From Cololabis saira (taxonomy: Eukaryota > Chordata > Actinopteri > Beloniformes > Belonidae): a stretch of DNA of 64,000 bases. The notes beneath the pieces are model-generated. The model saw nothing but the letters and a program-made list of their open reading frames with translations, was not told the DNA's origin and ran no database searches. The position numbers were made by a program, and so were the translations under genes. Where the stretch lies: NCBI RefSeq assembly GCF_033807715.1, contig NC_084592.1, positions 27,399,919 to 27,463,918 on the forward strand, read 5' to 3'. This document shows, piece by piece, positions 19,997 to 30,205 of the stretch. How positions within the stretch are numbered: the first letter of the stretch is position 1; every line of letters begins with the position of its first letter.

Positions 19997-22247
19997 TAAG
20001 GGGCAGGACACATCGACCAGATTATTGGCCGTCGGACGCTGTTGGGCGAGGCTGGTGACTCGAGTCGGGTTAGTGTCTCCTGTGCAGTCGTCCCTTAGTG
20101 TCCGTGTCGACATTAATTTTGGCTAATTCAACATGTAGAATCGTTCACTCACCTTCGGCCTCTATGGCCAGTCTGACTGGTGGAGTTGTAGCTCTTGACT
20201 AGCAATATCAGAGTTAACTGGAAATGACAATGGTAAACATACTAGATAAACAGCGAATGCAAAGACATTAAACTACACTCTATCATCACATGGGTTTGGT
20301 TTTGGATTGTGTTTGATTGTATTATATTTTCATTATTAGGGCCCGAGCACTTACAGTGCGAAGGCCCTATTGTATCTGTAGGAATTTTTTTCGTTCTGTT
20401 TTTTCGGGCCCGAGCACTTACAGTGCGAAGGCCCTATTGTATCTGTAGGAAGTCTTTATTCTTCTCCTTCTGACGAAATGAGGGCTTTTTTGCCCCCCTA
20501 AACGTGCCCGAAAAGTCACCAAATTTTGCACGCAAGCCAGGCCTGGCGAAAAATTTGATATTTAATGGTTTGCATTAATGGGCGTGGCAAAATGGCTCAA
20601 CAGTGCCCCCTAGAAAACTTTGTGCCTCAAGCCCCACAATACGGTTTGACGTACATGTACGAAAATCGGTACACACCTGTATCATGTCGTAACTTAAATA
20701 AAAGTCTCTTGGCGCCATGTCCGAAACCGAACAGGAATTAATTATTAATTTTTATTAATTAATTCATTTTGAATTAATTGTGTCATTTTGGCCAAATTTA
20801 TGCCATTTCTTCAGCCGCTTCAGAGCCCGAGCCGTAACGTGCACCCAGGTGTGTTATACATCAAAATGTGCGACTCGATCCTGCGAAGATGTACATTACT
20901 TTTCTCAGTCAACAGCGTTACCGTGGCGACGCTAGACACCAAAAAGCGCGCCAACCCTTCATCTGTCCAGACAGAAAAAACTTTGTGCCTCAAGCCCCAC
21001 AATACGGTTTGACGTACATGCGCGAAAATCGGTACACACCTGTATCATGTCGCAACTTAAAGAAAAGTCTCTTGGCGCCATGGCCGAAACCGAACAGGAA
21101 GTCGGTCATTTTGAACATTTTGAATTACTCACGTAATTTTGGCGCAATTTATACCATTCCTTTGGCAGTTAATACGGCCCGAACCGTAACGTCCACCCAG
21201 GTGTGTTATACATCAAAATATGCGTCTCCATCCTGCATCGACACGCATTACTTTTCTCTTTCAAAAGCATTACCGTGGCGACGCTAGACGCCAAAAAGCA
21301 CGCCCCCCCCTTCATCTGATTGGTCCACATTTGATAGTTCCCCAAAAGTCACCAAATTTTGCACGCAAGCCAGGCCTGGCGATAAATTTGATATTTCATG
21401 GTTTGCATTAATGGGCGCTCCCTAGAAAACTTTTCTCTGCCATAACTCAATATTTGATCAATTCTATTTTCTGTCATAACTTTTAAATGGTATGACATAG
21501 AGTCGTGGGTGGCGTCATCGGACTCGGTTTTGACTCCTTCACCTTAATTGGTGCAAATTAGCCCCGCCCCTTCTTCTGATTGGTCGATATGTGATACTTC
21601 CAATTCTCTGCAATAACTTTTAAATGGTATGACATACAGAATCATGGGTGGTGTCATCGGACTCGGTTTTGACTCCTTCACCGTAATTGGTGCAAATTAG
21701 CCCCGCCCCTTCTTCTGATTGGTTGATATCTGATAGTTCCTACTTTCTGCCATAACTTTTGAATGGTTTGATATAGAGAGTCGTGGGTGGTATCATCCGC
21801 TAAATGTCCAGGCCTGAAGACATCTACATGCAAGTCATACAAGCGCTTCCACTGCAGCACGCTTGAACGTGCACAAGGGTGCGAGGGCTAGTTCATTGCT
21901 GCTTGCAGATTTAATTCGCCATAGTATTTTTTCGATCCTTCTTGACTTTGTTAAAAAATTATAACACTGACTGATGACAGGGGCCTCTGTTTAGAACTCT
22001 AGACCTGACCGATCCATCATTTCCTGTTATTCTTCTTTACTTTCTTTTTGGGCCACATCACAGATTAAGGCGGCCTGCAATTATGGTATTGCGTCTTGCG
22101 CATGTGCAAAACGTACGCGTCAGTTGGCGTCAGGGTGGTGTGTTCAGGAGTATTTTTTTTACCAACTCGTGGAGACGGGAGCTGACTTTCAGGCCGACTG
22201 CTTTTTCTACCGTCGGGTTGGTGTGTCCCAGCCTTAAGAGGCCAGGA
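19997..22247. mobile_element. Harbinger-like TIR element split by family G
   Basis: The left end is TAAGGGGCAGGACACATCG and the right end, read inverted, is TAAGGCTGGGACACACCAAC. Both continue into CCGTCGG-containing sequence, which makes imperfect inverted termini. TAA at 19997-19999 and 22245-22247 could be the 3-bp TWA duplication of PIF/Harbinger elements. The interior has no transposase. Family G copy 1 (20338-21915) is inserted in it; without that copy the element is about 0.67 kb. Confidence 0.55.
20338..21915 (-). mobile_element. Family G repeat, copy 1
   Basis: On the minus strand it runs from ATTAAATCTGCAAGCAGC to the terminal hairpin GCACTGTAAGTGC followed by TCGGGCCCT. The terminal ~45 bp is duplicated in direct orientation (20338-20390 and 20407-20455). 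A middle block with GGTTTGACGTACATG recurs at about 20641 and 21007. The promoter-like ~140-bp units (CCAAT box and GC box) lie at 21420-21790. No TSD is apparent. Several short frames cross the copy, but none matches a known protein. Confidence 0.85.
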
Positions 22248-22354
22248 TTTGAAGCTTCTTTCTCTGGGTAAATTTGCAACTTTTTTCAGATGAAGGATAA
22301 ATTGAACTCACCAAAGAATCAATTCTGCTGAATTATTTTTAATATCCCCTAACA

Positions 22355-22420
22355 TACGTTGATTTTGACGGTGTAATTATTGTTGGTGATTTTAACATTC
22401 ATGTGGACAACCCTCAGGAC
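22355..22420 (+). pseudogene. LINE endonuclease fragment, 5' part
   Basis: DFDGVIIVGDFNIHVDNPQD is the conserved GDFN block of an L2/CR1-type endonuclease. It is cut at 22420 by a hAT insertion and continues at 24241. Confidence 0.75.
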
Positions 22421-22736
22421 CAGGGGCGGAGCAGGGGTCCCAGCCTAGGGGGGGCGAAGCATTCTAGATGGGCCCTTGTGGCCTAAACATCCCCGTTAGA
22501 ACATAATCGATAAAAATGCCACAGATCAGGCCCAACCAACCACAATTCCAACAGCAGCAGCGACACGGTCAGAACCATCACATGAGGTTTCAGCACCATG
22601 GATTTACCAGTCATTATGTCAAACCTAATTATAAGCCTAATGCAGACTTTAAGATATAAGTATCAAACTGGAGATAAAAATCAAATGACATCCAGTGATG
22701 TCTATGGAAGCTCATTTCCGCCAGTAAAAGAAAAAA

Positions 22737-22915
22737 ATAAGATGAAATCTTAGCCTTAAAAATAAAAATATCCCCACGGTAAGTCATAATTATGACATAA
22801 AAAGTCATCATTTCGACTTTCTATTTCATCATTTCGACTTTTCTATCTCATAATTATGACTTATCGTGGGGATATATTTATTTTTAAGGCTAAATTTTCA
22901 TCTTAGCCATAGATG
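22737..22915. repeat. Foldback with ~60-bp arms
   Basis: The left arm contains AGATGAAATCTTAGCC and TATCCCCACGGTAAGTC. The right arm carries the inverse, GACTTATCGTGGGGATA and GGCTAAATTTTCATCT. The loop of about 60 bp has repeated TCATTTCGACTTT words. Confidence 0.75.
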
Positions 22916-23880
22916 TCTGATATCAAGTAGCACAATTCAGAGACACGTGTTCAATCTGCACGACGACGACGACGACATGTATTTAACACAATCAGACATG
23001 GCGGTCAAACAGCAACAAACAATATATGAAAGGCCATATATTCAGCATTATGGCAATGTCATCAGAAATAATTAATATTATGACAGTTTACCAATGATGG
23101 TTTCATCCAGCGGTGGGCGGAGAACCACAACAAAAAATATTTCCATTTGGGGTGGGGGGAAAGTAGCACATTGAACGACCCAAAATGCAAAAACTTTTAT
23201 TTTAAAACTTTTTCAAATCCGAACTATTTCCGAACCATCAGCCGTTTTTTCACCTTTCAATCACTTTGCTCTTATCAAAGGAGAAATCTCTCTGGATTGA
23301 GAGCAAATTGAGGTTGCCAGGTTGGGCAGGCTTCAGCCCAATTGGGCTAAAAAATATATATTTGGGCTGCTTTTCCTGGGTTTTACTAAATATTTAGGAG
23401 AAATTATTAACAAAAAAAAGTTTCCATTATGGCAGAGAAAAGTAGAAATTTACACAATAAACTCACTGATAATATATTTGCTTTAATCTGCTCCATTTTA
23501 TTGTAGTTTTTGTTTGGAGCCTGAATTTTTTTTAGGGTATTTAGTTATGTGAAGAAGAAATGTATTACGCATTTAATAATTTATAGTTTTAACAGAGAAT
23601 GTAAGATTTGAGCTGGTTTTTCATTATTTCGGTGGGTTTTACGTTGCATTTGGGCTGGAACCTGTCGGATCTGGCAACCGCAGCACTGGATTTCTTAATG
23701 ACTCGTCTTTTTGGTCACAATAAACTTGCTCTCATCAATGGCGAAGTCCCTCTCGATTGAGAGCAAGGTGAGGTTTGGTAGTCTGGCCCCATCCATGCAG
23801 CCCGGAGAGAGTTTTTAATCAACTTCAGCTGCTGAAACTCAGAATGAGTTAAGGCTCTGATGCGAGAACTGGCTCGACGC

Positions 23881-23967
23881 ATTGCTACGGCGTAGGTTAC
23901 GCGGCGACGCGCACCCTACGCCGTAGCTTCTGTGTTGGTGTAATGCGGAACCATAAATCAGCCTTAA
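23881..23967. repeat. PM palindrome copy in hAT
   Basis: Contains TACGGCGTAGGTTACGCGG and ends GCGGAACCATAAATCAGCC. The left end lacks the AATCAGGC terminus, so it is truncated. Confidence 0.75.
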
Positions 23968-24240
23968 ACAGATGCGCGTGCGAACCCGTGCATGACAGGC
24001 AGACACACACGGGGAGAAGGGACTATTTGTTTCATTTTTATTTTTTAAACAACTTTATCCTTATGAACACAAGTTTTATACAGTCCAACTTCCCTTATTT
24101 TATTCAGAACACTTTTTTTTTTTCCTCTTCGGAGTTTTTTTTTTTTTTTTTTTTTCTCTTCGGAGTGGGCCCCCCCGGAGCAGTGGGCCCGGGGCGGCCG
24201 CCCCCCCTGCCCCCCCGCCTGCTCCGCTACAGCTCAGGAC

Positions 24241-24345
24241 AAAGGGACTAAGGATCTAAGTAACACTCTGGACCACTTTGGGCTGATTCGGCATGTAACA
24301 GAGGCCATGCACAATAGGGAGAACACTCTTGACTTACTGATCTCT
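24241..24345 (+). pseudogene. LINE endonuclease fragment, 3' part
   Basis: The frame KGTKDLSNTLDHFGLIRHV then NRENTLDLLISK is the segment after GDFN in L2/CR1-type endonucleases. It directly continues the fragment ending at 22420. Confidence 0.75.
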
Positions 24346-24735
24346 AAAGCCGGGTATACACTGTGCGATTATCGGCTCGTTTTGAACCGATTTTCCATTT
24401 TCCTTTTTTTTGATCGGGCCCGATTTTGACCCAATCGTTGCTCGTGCCTCGTGCAGTGTACGTGGGGTAACGACGAGAGATTAACACCTCACGACGAGCT
24501 CCCGATCACAAATCGTGAGGTCGCAAGAAAATCAAGCGTGTTTGAAATCCTGGTCGCTCCTTGCGAAGGAATCGCACAGTTGAAGCAGCTGCGACCCGAT
24601 TTGCCTCATCCTTTTGCAGAGAGCATGCGCAATCTCTGATGTCACGTCAAAAACTATTATTTGTAGTTTAAGTGTTGCAAATTCACATTATAAATCATGT
24701 TTTAATAGCAAAAAAAGACCGCATTTCCACGTATG
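24346..24735. repeat. Probable truncated DNA transposon end
   Basis: AAGCCGGGTATACACTGTGC at the left edge resembles fish MITE termini of the GTACACTG type. It interrupts the LINE frame. The matching right terminus is not seen, because PM copies follow directly. Confidence 0.4.
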
Positions 24736-24744
24736 GTGCGGGTC

Positions 24745-24867
24745 GCCGCGTAACCTGCGCCGTAGGCTCTGCGTTGGTGTAACGCAGAACCATAAATCAG
24801 CCTTACGGCGTACCCTATGCCGTAGGCTCTGCGTTGGTGTAACGCGGTACCATAAATCAGCCTTTAG
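24745..24867. repeat. Two tandem PM right halves
   Basis: TAGGCTCTGCGTTGGTGTAA occurs twice (about 24764 and 24824), each followed by ACCATAAATCAGCCTT. The two half-palindromes are head to tail. Confidence 0.75.
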
Positions 24868-24870
24868 TGC

Positions 24871-25078
24871 AGGGGTCACCAACCCTGGTCCTCGAGGGCC
24901 GGTGTCCTGCATGTTCTAGATGTTTCCCTCCTTTAACACACCTGATTCTAATTAATCATCGTCACCAGCTTGTCATCCAGGGCTGCACAATTCTGTTAAT
25001 GACACAGTCACTTGTATCATGGTGCAATGAAGCAGGGAAACATCTAAAACCTGCAGGGACACCGGCCCTCGAGGACCC
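24871..25078. mobile_element. hAT-type MITE (CAGGGGTCACCAACCCTGG family)
   Basis: The left end is CAGGGGTCACCAACCCTGG, then TCCTCGAGGGCC. The right end carries the inverse GGCCCTCGAGGACC. The interior GATGTTTCCCTC...GGGAAACATC is also symmetrical. The last ~15 bp of the right terminus are missing. Relatives at 36712-36872 and 37692-37930. Confidence 0.75.
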
Positions 25079-25111
25079 ATCGAGTGCGTCTACGAGTGAG
25101 CCAACTGCCAC

Positions 25112-25153
25112 ATCCAATATGGCGTCAAAGTTGCCGCCATATTGGATGTGGCA
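25112..25153. repeat. Short perfect hairpin
   Basis: TGCCACATCCAATATGGCG and CGCCATATTGGATGTGGCA are inverted around a loop of about 9 bases. Confidence 0.6.
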
Positions 25154-25307
25154 AGACTGCGCTGTAAACTAATACAAGTAAATGGACTTATTTTAATAAA
25201 GCTTTCTACAAAGAAATTTACGTTTTACGTCTCATTTATTCATTCACACACGCACTAATATACTTGGGAAACAGTTAGGCACCGAATATAATATATTTAA
25301 TTTTCTC

Positions 25308-25757
25308 AGATGGCAAAAATAAGAACTTTATTGATCCCACATAGGAGTAATTCATGTTGTATCAGCTATAGAGAACAAGGTAGTGCCGAAAAACAATATA
25401 TATCCCTCTTCACAAAAATAAGAAAAATAGAGGTACATATTTTCTCATCAACAAAACATATTTTTAAATTTTCAAGTAACAAAATAACATATTTTAACTA
25501 TTTTTCTGATTTTTTCAATTATTTTATTGTCTGAAAAATGGTTCAAATATTATTTTATTGTCTGAAAAATGGTTCAATTATGTTATTTTGTTATTTGAAA
25601 AATTTTAAATTTGTTTTGTTGATCTATTTTTCTATATTTTTCTTATTTTTGTGAGGGGGGATATGTATTGTTTTTCGGAACTACCTTGTTCTCTATAGCA
25701 GATATAACATTAATTACTTCTATGTGGGATCAATAAAGTTCTTATTTTTGCCATTTT
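25308..25757. repeat. Large foldback element, ~190-bp arms
   Basis: The left arm begins ATGGCAAAAATAAGAACTTT. The right arm ends with its inverse, AAAGTTCTTATTTTTGCCAT. Matching continues through TATAGAGAACAAGGTAGT and its partner to the AACAAAATAACAT loop edge. The loop (about 25495-25575) contains two copies of TTATTTTATTGTCTGAAAA. TTTATTGATCCCACATAG in the arm resembles a LINE/SINE tail. No ORF. Confidence 0.85.
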
Positions 25758-25929
25758 TTAGACAGAAAATAACATGTTTTGTTGATGAGAAAACATGTTT
25801 CTCTATTTTTCTTATGTCTATGCTTTGACCTGTCTGTGACGTCATTACAACAGTTTTTCGACTCGTACCCATAAACTTGAATTCGTGTTCACAGTGAAAA
25901 CTCGTAGTCGTAGAAATTAGAGTTGTATT

Positions 25930-26970
25930 CACAAGGCTTTGCACTCACAGCTTTTAGATTCATACTCACATAAAAACAATCCTAACCCTAATAATGTATC
26001 ACTCATGTGTGTGACAGCAGAATTTTGGGTACAACTTTTGGAACTACTGACCCACGTGCAACATCTGAGCGAAGAAAAAGGGCTACTCCTGAACACGAAG
26101 AAGACCAAGATCATGGTGATGGACAAGAACCGGACAGATTTCAGCAATTTCACGCTCAATGGAGAAGAACTGGAAGAGGTGAAGAGCTTCGTCTATTTAG
26201 GATCCACCATCACAACGGAAGCTAACTGCATGGCAGAAATCAGTAGAAGACTGTGCATGGCCCGGAGCACAGTGGAGAAGCTTACACCAATATGGAAGAG
26301 CCAAGAAGTCAGCAAAAGCCTAAAACTGCGCATAGTCAGGGCCACAGCTTTCGCAGTTGCCACTTATGGCAGTGAATCTTGGTCTTTCTCAAAGAAAGCA
26401 ACAAAGAAAATCGAAGCCTTTGAAATGTGGACATACCGACGCCCGCTGCGTGTGTCATGGAGGGAGCACAAGACCAACGACTGGGTTCTAGAACAACTAA
26501 GAACAAACCCAATGCTGATGAAGCAGATAAGGAGGAGAAAGATGAAGCACTTTGGCCACACCATCAGACATGACAGCCTGGAGAAAACCATCATGCGGGG
26601 CATCACGGCAGGGAAGAGATCCAGAGGGAGACCGGCAAGAACCTGGGAAGTTGACCTTACCGAATGGACGGGAGAGAGCCTAGAATGGCCGAAAATCGGG
26701 ATCTGTGGAATGCTTCCGTCGATGTCACAGCAGCTCAACCAAGAGCCACCTGACCCAGAGAGAGAGAGGATAGTCAACACTGTTCTTTGTTGTGGAGGAA
26801 AAGCCATATTTCAAAAGGTAGTGCTGATATTTACGGAGCCTCAAACCTTTATCAGCCGCCGGTGTCGGCCCGGCCATCGCCCTGCTTTTCTCTGGTGGTG
26901 GTTCAGGTGGCTGATCTATGGACCCCTGCTGCTGCTGACTGTCTGGAACACTTTTCTTTCAAGCCATTAA
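25930..26970 (+). CDS. RTE-type LINE reverse transcriptase C-terminus, 343-codon ORF
   Basis: This is the longest credible reading frame in the window. The recognisable part is about residues 37-255: LSEEKGLLLNTKKTKIMVM, SFVYLGSTITTEANCMAEIS, YGSESWSFSKKATKKIEAFE, MWTYRRPLRVSWREHKTN, and FGHTIRHDSLEKTIMRGI with KRSRGRPARTWEVDLTEWTG. These are the post-catalytic RT and thumb/tail blocks of RTE-group LINEs (usual forms LN..KTK.M, YLGS.IT, EAFEMW.YRR.L.ISW..H.TN). The catalytic FADD and all upstream domains are absent, so this is a 5'-truncated insertion. The absence of stops suggests a fairly young copy. Residues after ~265 read into unrelated sequence and then family G, so the true ORF end is lost. 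Confidence 0.8.
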   Translation, partial: HKALHSQLLDSYSHKNNPNPNNVSLMCVTAEFWVQLLELLTHVQHLSEEKGLLLNTKKTKIMVMDKNRTDFSNFTLNGEELEEVKSFVYLGSTITTEANCMAEISRRLCMARSTVEKLTPIWKSQEVSKSLKLRIVRATAFAVATYGSESWSFSKKATKKIEAFEMWTYRRPLRVSWREHKTNDWVLEQLRTNPMLMKQIRRRKMKHFGHTIRHDSLEKTIMRGITAGKRSRGRPARTWEVDLTEWTGESLEWPKIGICGMLPSMSQQLNQEPPDPERERIVNTVLCCGGKAIFQKVVLIFTEPQTFISRRCRPGHRPAFLWWWFRWLIYGPLLLLTVWNTFLSSH

Positions 26971-29035
26971 ATATCAAATTTTTCGCCAGGCCTGACTTGC
27001 ATGCAAAATTTGGTGACTTTTTTGGCACGTTTAGGGGGGCAAAAAGGCCCTCCTTTCGTCAGAAGAAAGAAAGAAAAAAAAATTCCTACAGATACAATAG
27101 GGCTAGAAAGAAAAAGAAAGAAAAAAAAAATTCCTACAGATACAATAGGGCCTTCGCACTGAAGGTGCTCGGGCCCTAATTAAAGCTGCAAGCAGCGATG
27201 AACGGGCCCTCGCACTCACGGCCACCGCCCCCCATAAGCATATCAGACATGACACCACCCACGACTTCCTATGTCAAACCATTCAAAAATTATAGCAGAA
27301 AAAACGGACAACCAATCAGAAGAAGCGGCGGGGCTAATTCAAGCCAATGAAGGTCAATGACTCCATACAGAGTCCCATGACACCACCCACGACTCTCTAT
27401 GTCAAACCATTCAAAAGTTATAGCAGGAAATAGGGACAACCAATCAAAAGAAGGGGCGGGGCTAATTTTCACTAATTATGGTCATGGACTCAATACCGAG
27501 TCCCATGACACCACACACGACTCTTTATGTCAAACCATTAAAGTTATGGCAGAGAAAAGTATTCTAGGGGGCGCTGTTGAGCCGTTAAGCAACGCCCATT
27601 AATGCAAACCATGAAATATCAAATTTATCGCCAGGCCTGGCTTGCATGCAAAATTTGATGACTTTTGGAGAACTATCAAATATGGACCAATCAGATGAAG
27701 GGGGGGGCGCTTTTTGGCGTCTAGCGTCGCCACGGTAACACTTTTGAAAGAGAAAAGTAATGCGTGTAGTCGCAGGGTGGAGACGCACATTTTGATGTAT
27801 AACACACCTGGGTGCACGTTACAGTTTGGGCGGTATTAATTGCCGAAGGAATGGCATAAATTACGCCAAAATTACACAATTAATTCAAAATGGCAGACAT
27901 CCTGTTCGGTTTTGGCCATGGCGCCAAGAGACTTTTCTTTAAGTTGCGCCATGATACAGGTGTGTACCGATTTTCGTGCATGTACGTCAAACCGTATTGT
28001 GGGGCTTGAGGCACAAAGTTTTCTAGGGGGCACTGTTTAGCCATTAGGCCACGCCCATTAATGCAAACCATGAAATATCAAATTTTTCGCCAGGCCTGGC
28101 TTGCGTGCAAAATTTGGTGACTTTCGGGGCACGTTTAGGGGGGCAAAAACGCCCTCATTTCGTCAGAAAGAAAATAATAATAGCATTTCCTACAGATACA
28201 ATAGGGCCCTAATTAAAGCTGCAAGCAGCGATGAACGGGCCCTCGCACCCTTGTGCACTTTCAGGCGTGCTGCAGTGGAAGCGCTTGTATGACTTGCATG
28301 TAGATGTCTTCAGGCCTCGACATTTAGCGGATGACACCACCCACGACTCTCTATATCAAACCATTCAAAAGTTATGGCAGGAACTTTCAGATATTGACCA
28401 ATCAGATGAAGGGGGGGGCTAATTTGCACCAATTAAGGTCAAGTACTCAATACTGAGTCCGATGACACCACCCACATGTCTTTATCACAACCCGTTCAAA
28501 AGTTATGGCAGAGAAAAGTTTTCTAGGGGGCGCTGTTGAGCCATTAGGCCACGCCCATTAATGCAAAGCATGAAATATCAAGTTTATCGCCAGGCCTGGC
28601 TTCCGTGCAAAATCTGGTGACTTTTGGGGAACTATCAAATATGGACCAATCAGATGATGGGGGTCGCGCTTTTTGGCGTCTATCGTCGCCACGGTAACAC
28701 TTTTGACTGAGAAAAGTGATGTGCGTTGTCGCCGGATCGAGACGCACATTTTGATGTATAACACACCTGGGTGCACGTTACAGTTCGGGCGAAGAAACGG
28801 TCGAATAAATGGCATAAATTGCGCCAAAATGACACAATTAATTCAAAATGGCCGACTTCCGGTTCGGTTTCGGCCATGGTGCCAAGAGACTTTTCTTTAA
28901 GTTGCGACATGATACAGGTATGTGCAGATTTTCAAACAAACCATTAAATATCACATTTTCCTCATTTCGTTGGAAAAATTAAAAGAAAAACGAGAAAAAC
29001 GAGGAAAAAAAAATCCTACAGATAATCCTACTAAT
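26964..29035 (+). mobile_element. Family G head-to-tail array, copy 2
   Basis: Three units follow one another in the same direction: a 3' partial (26964-27177), a near-complete unit (27179-28210) and a 3'-truncated unit (28212-29035). At both junctions GGGCCCT is followed directly by A and the next unit's ATTAAAGCTGCAAGCAGCG. The first unit's end has a duplicated TTCCTACAGATACAATAGGG and the hairpin. At the second junction the hairpin is missing. CCAAT/GC-box units lie at 27255-27545 and 28330-28510. No host sequence separates the units. Confidence 0.88.
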
Positions 29036-29139
29036 TATGTTCACAGATTACAGATGATGGCTATTGCATTTTACACCAATAAAAGCCTGGAGGTTGTTTT
29101 TTTCTCCAAGTAAGCTGTATCGTGGAAATGTCTGACCAC

Positions 29140-29648
29140 TTAAAAGGGGACCTATTATGGCATCTAATACCTATTTTAAACAGGCCTTGAATGTCTTAAA
29201 AACAAGCTTTTTATTTGCTAAATAAATTAGAAATTCAGCCTCTAAATCATGTCTTTATCTTCCCATTCTCTAACCTCATTATCTATGCGGGATTCTGAGT
29301 GGGCGGGGCTATGATAATGAGGCACCGTGCTGATCTGCTGCCCGAATGACGCGATACACCTCTAAGAAAAAATGGCGGAAGCTCCGGCCGGCGGAGTTAG
29401 TTGTGGGCGTGGTTTCACGCATCAGAGGCCAACCTATGTAAATCGCGCCCGTCGTTAAGTAACGACAGGCGCAGAATCTGAACGGCTCGTAGAAGCCACA
29501 TCACACTGGATGGCTCATCCGGGCGGCTGTACAGGCACTGCAGAATTTGGTTGCTTTCCTCCTTCTCTGAGTTGGCAGGCTGAAGGGAGACCACTTTATA
29601 CATGTTAAAGCAAGAGAAAATGTGTTTTTCAAAATAGGTCCCCTTTAA
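29140..29648 (+). mobile_element. TTAA-target transposon K1, copy C (short)
   Basis: TTAA at 29140-29143 and 29645-29648. Ends AAGGGGACCTATTATGG and AAAATAGGTCCCC. At 509 bp it has lost the PM and exon-like middle. It retains the palindrome site, but with a different core (29445-29472). Confidence 0.85.
29445..29472. promoter_or_regulatory. Palindrome at the K1 CRE position, variant core
   Basis: Arms GCGCC..GTCGTTA and TAACGAC..GGCGC pair around AG. It has the same length and place as the CRE palindrome of the other copies, but without TGACGTCA. Confidence 0.6.
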
Positions 29649-30139
29649 CTTTTTTATCCATCTGTGATGAGGTCATGGCTGGAGAACTCCGTGACATTTC
29701 TCCACAGAGCTGATGTATTGTGGAATGCAGTAGCAAAGTGTCTTGAGTCATTTTTCCCAAGGTTTTGCTGCACTTATGTGGCAACATTGATCTTTGTGAC
29801 TTTACACTTTTTTATGTGGTACTACAGTAGGGCTCAAAGATCACACATGCAGATAACATTAGTTTTCAACAAGAACCACAGAGAAACACTGTTTTCATGT
29901 CCAAACCAAACCAAACTGTCCAAAACTAAAATCCACATGTACCAATACCATAGAGTTAAGTTGTTTATAAGTAGGCATACAACTGTATAATGTGCTGTAT
30001 TTGTCAAAAAAGTGATTACCAACTACCCATTCTTGCTTCAAAAGAGTAAGACTTGGGAACTAGGGACTTGGGAGCTAGAGACTAGGGGAAACACTCTCAT
30101 CTGCATTTGAATAAAGCTGTTTTGATTTTAAGCTTGAGT
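29649..30139. other. Noncoding DNA
   Basis: No recognisable gene or element. Confidence 0.45.
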
Positions 30140-30205
30140 TTCAAAACTTGTTTACTATTGATTTTGTTTACATTTTAAGTCATGCTTTTTATTTATGTGA
30201 TGTTT

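Larger units (their letters stand above)
22413..24240. mobile_element. hAT-like element with 8-bp TSD
   Basis: CTCAGGAC lies at 22413-22420 and 24233-24240. The 1812-bp insert starts CAGGGGCGGAGCAGGGG and, read inverted from its right end, CTGTAGCGGAGCAGGCGG. Removing it restores one LINE endonuclease reading frame. It holds a foldback (22737-22915), a PM palindrome (23881-23967) and poly(T) runs (24111-24155). No transposase is visible. Confidence 0.88.

Noticed and set aside
27255..27545. Regular ~140-bp repeats, considered as a CRISPR-like array
   Set aside because: Whole units are repeated without unique spacers, and the context is a eukaryotic transposon. It is a minisatellite within family G.
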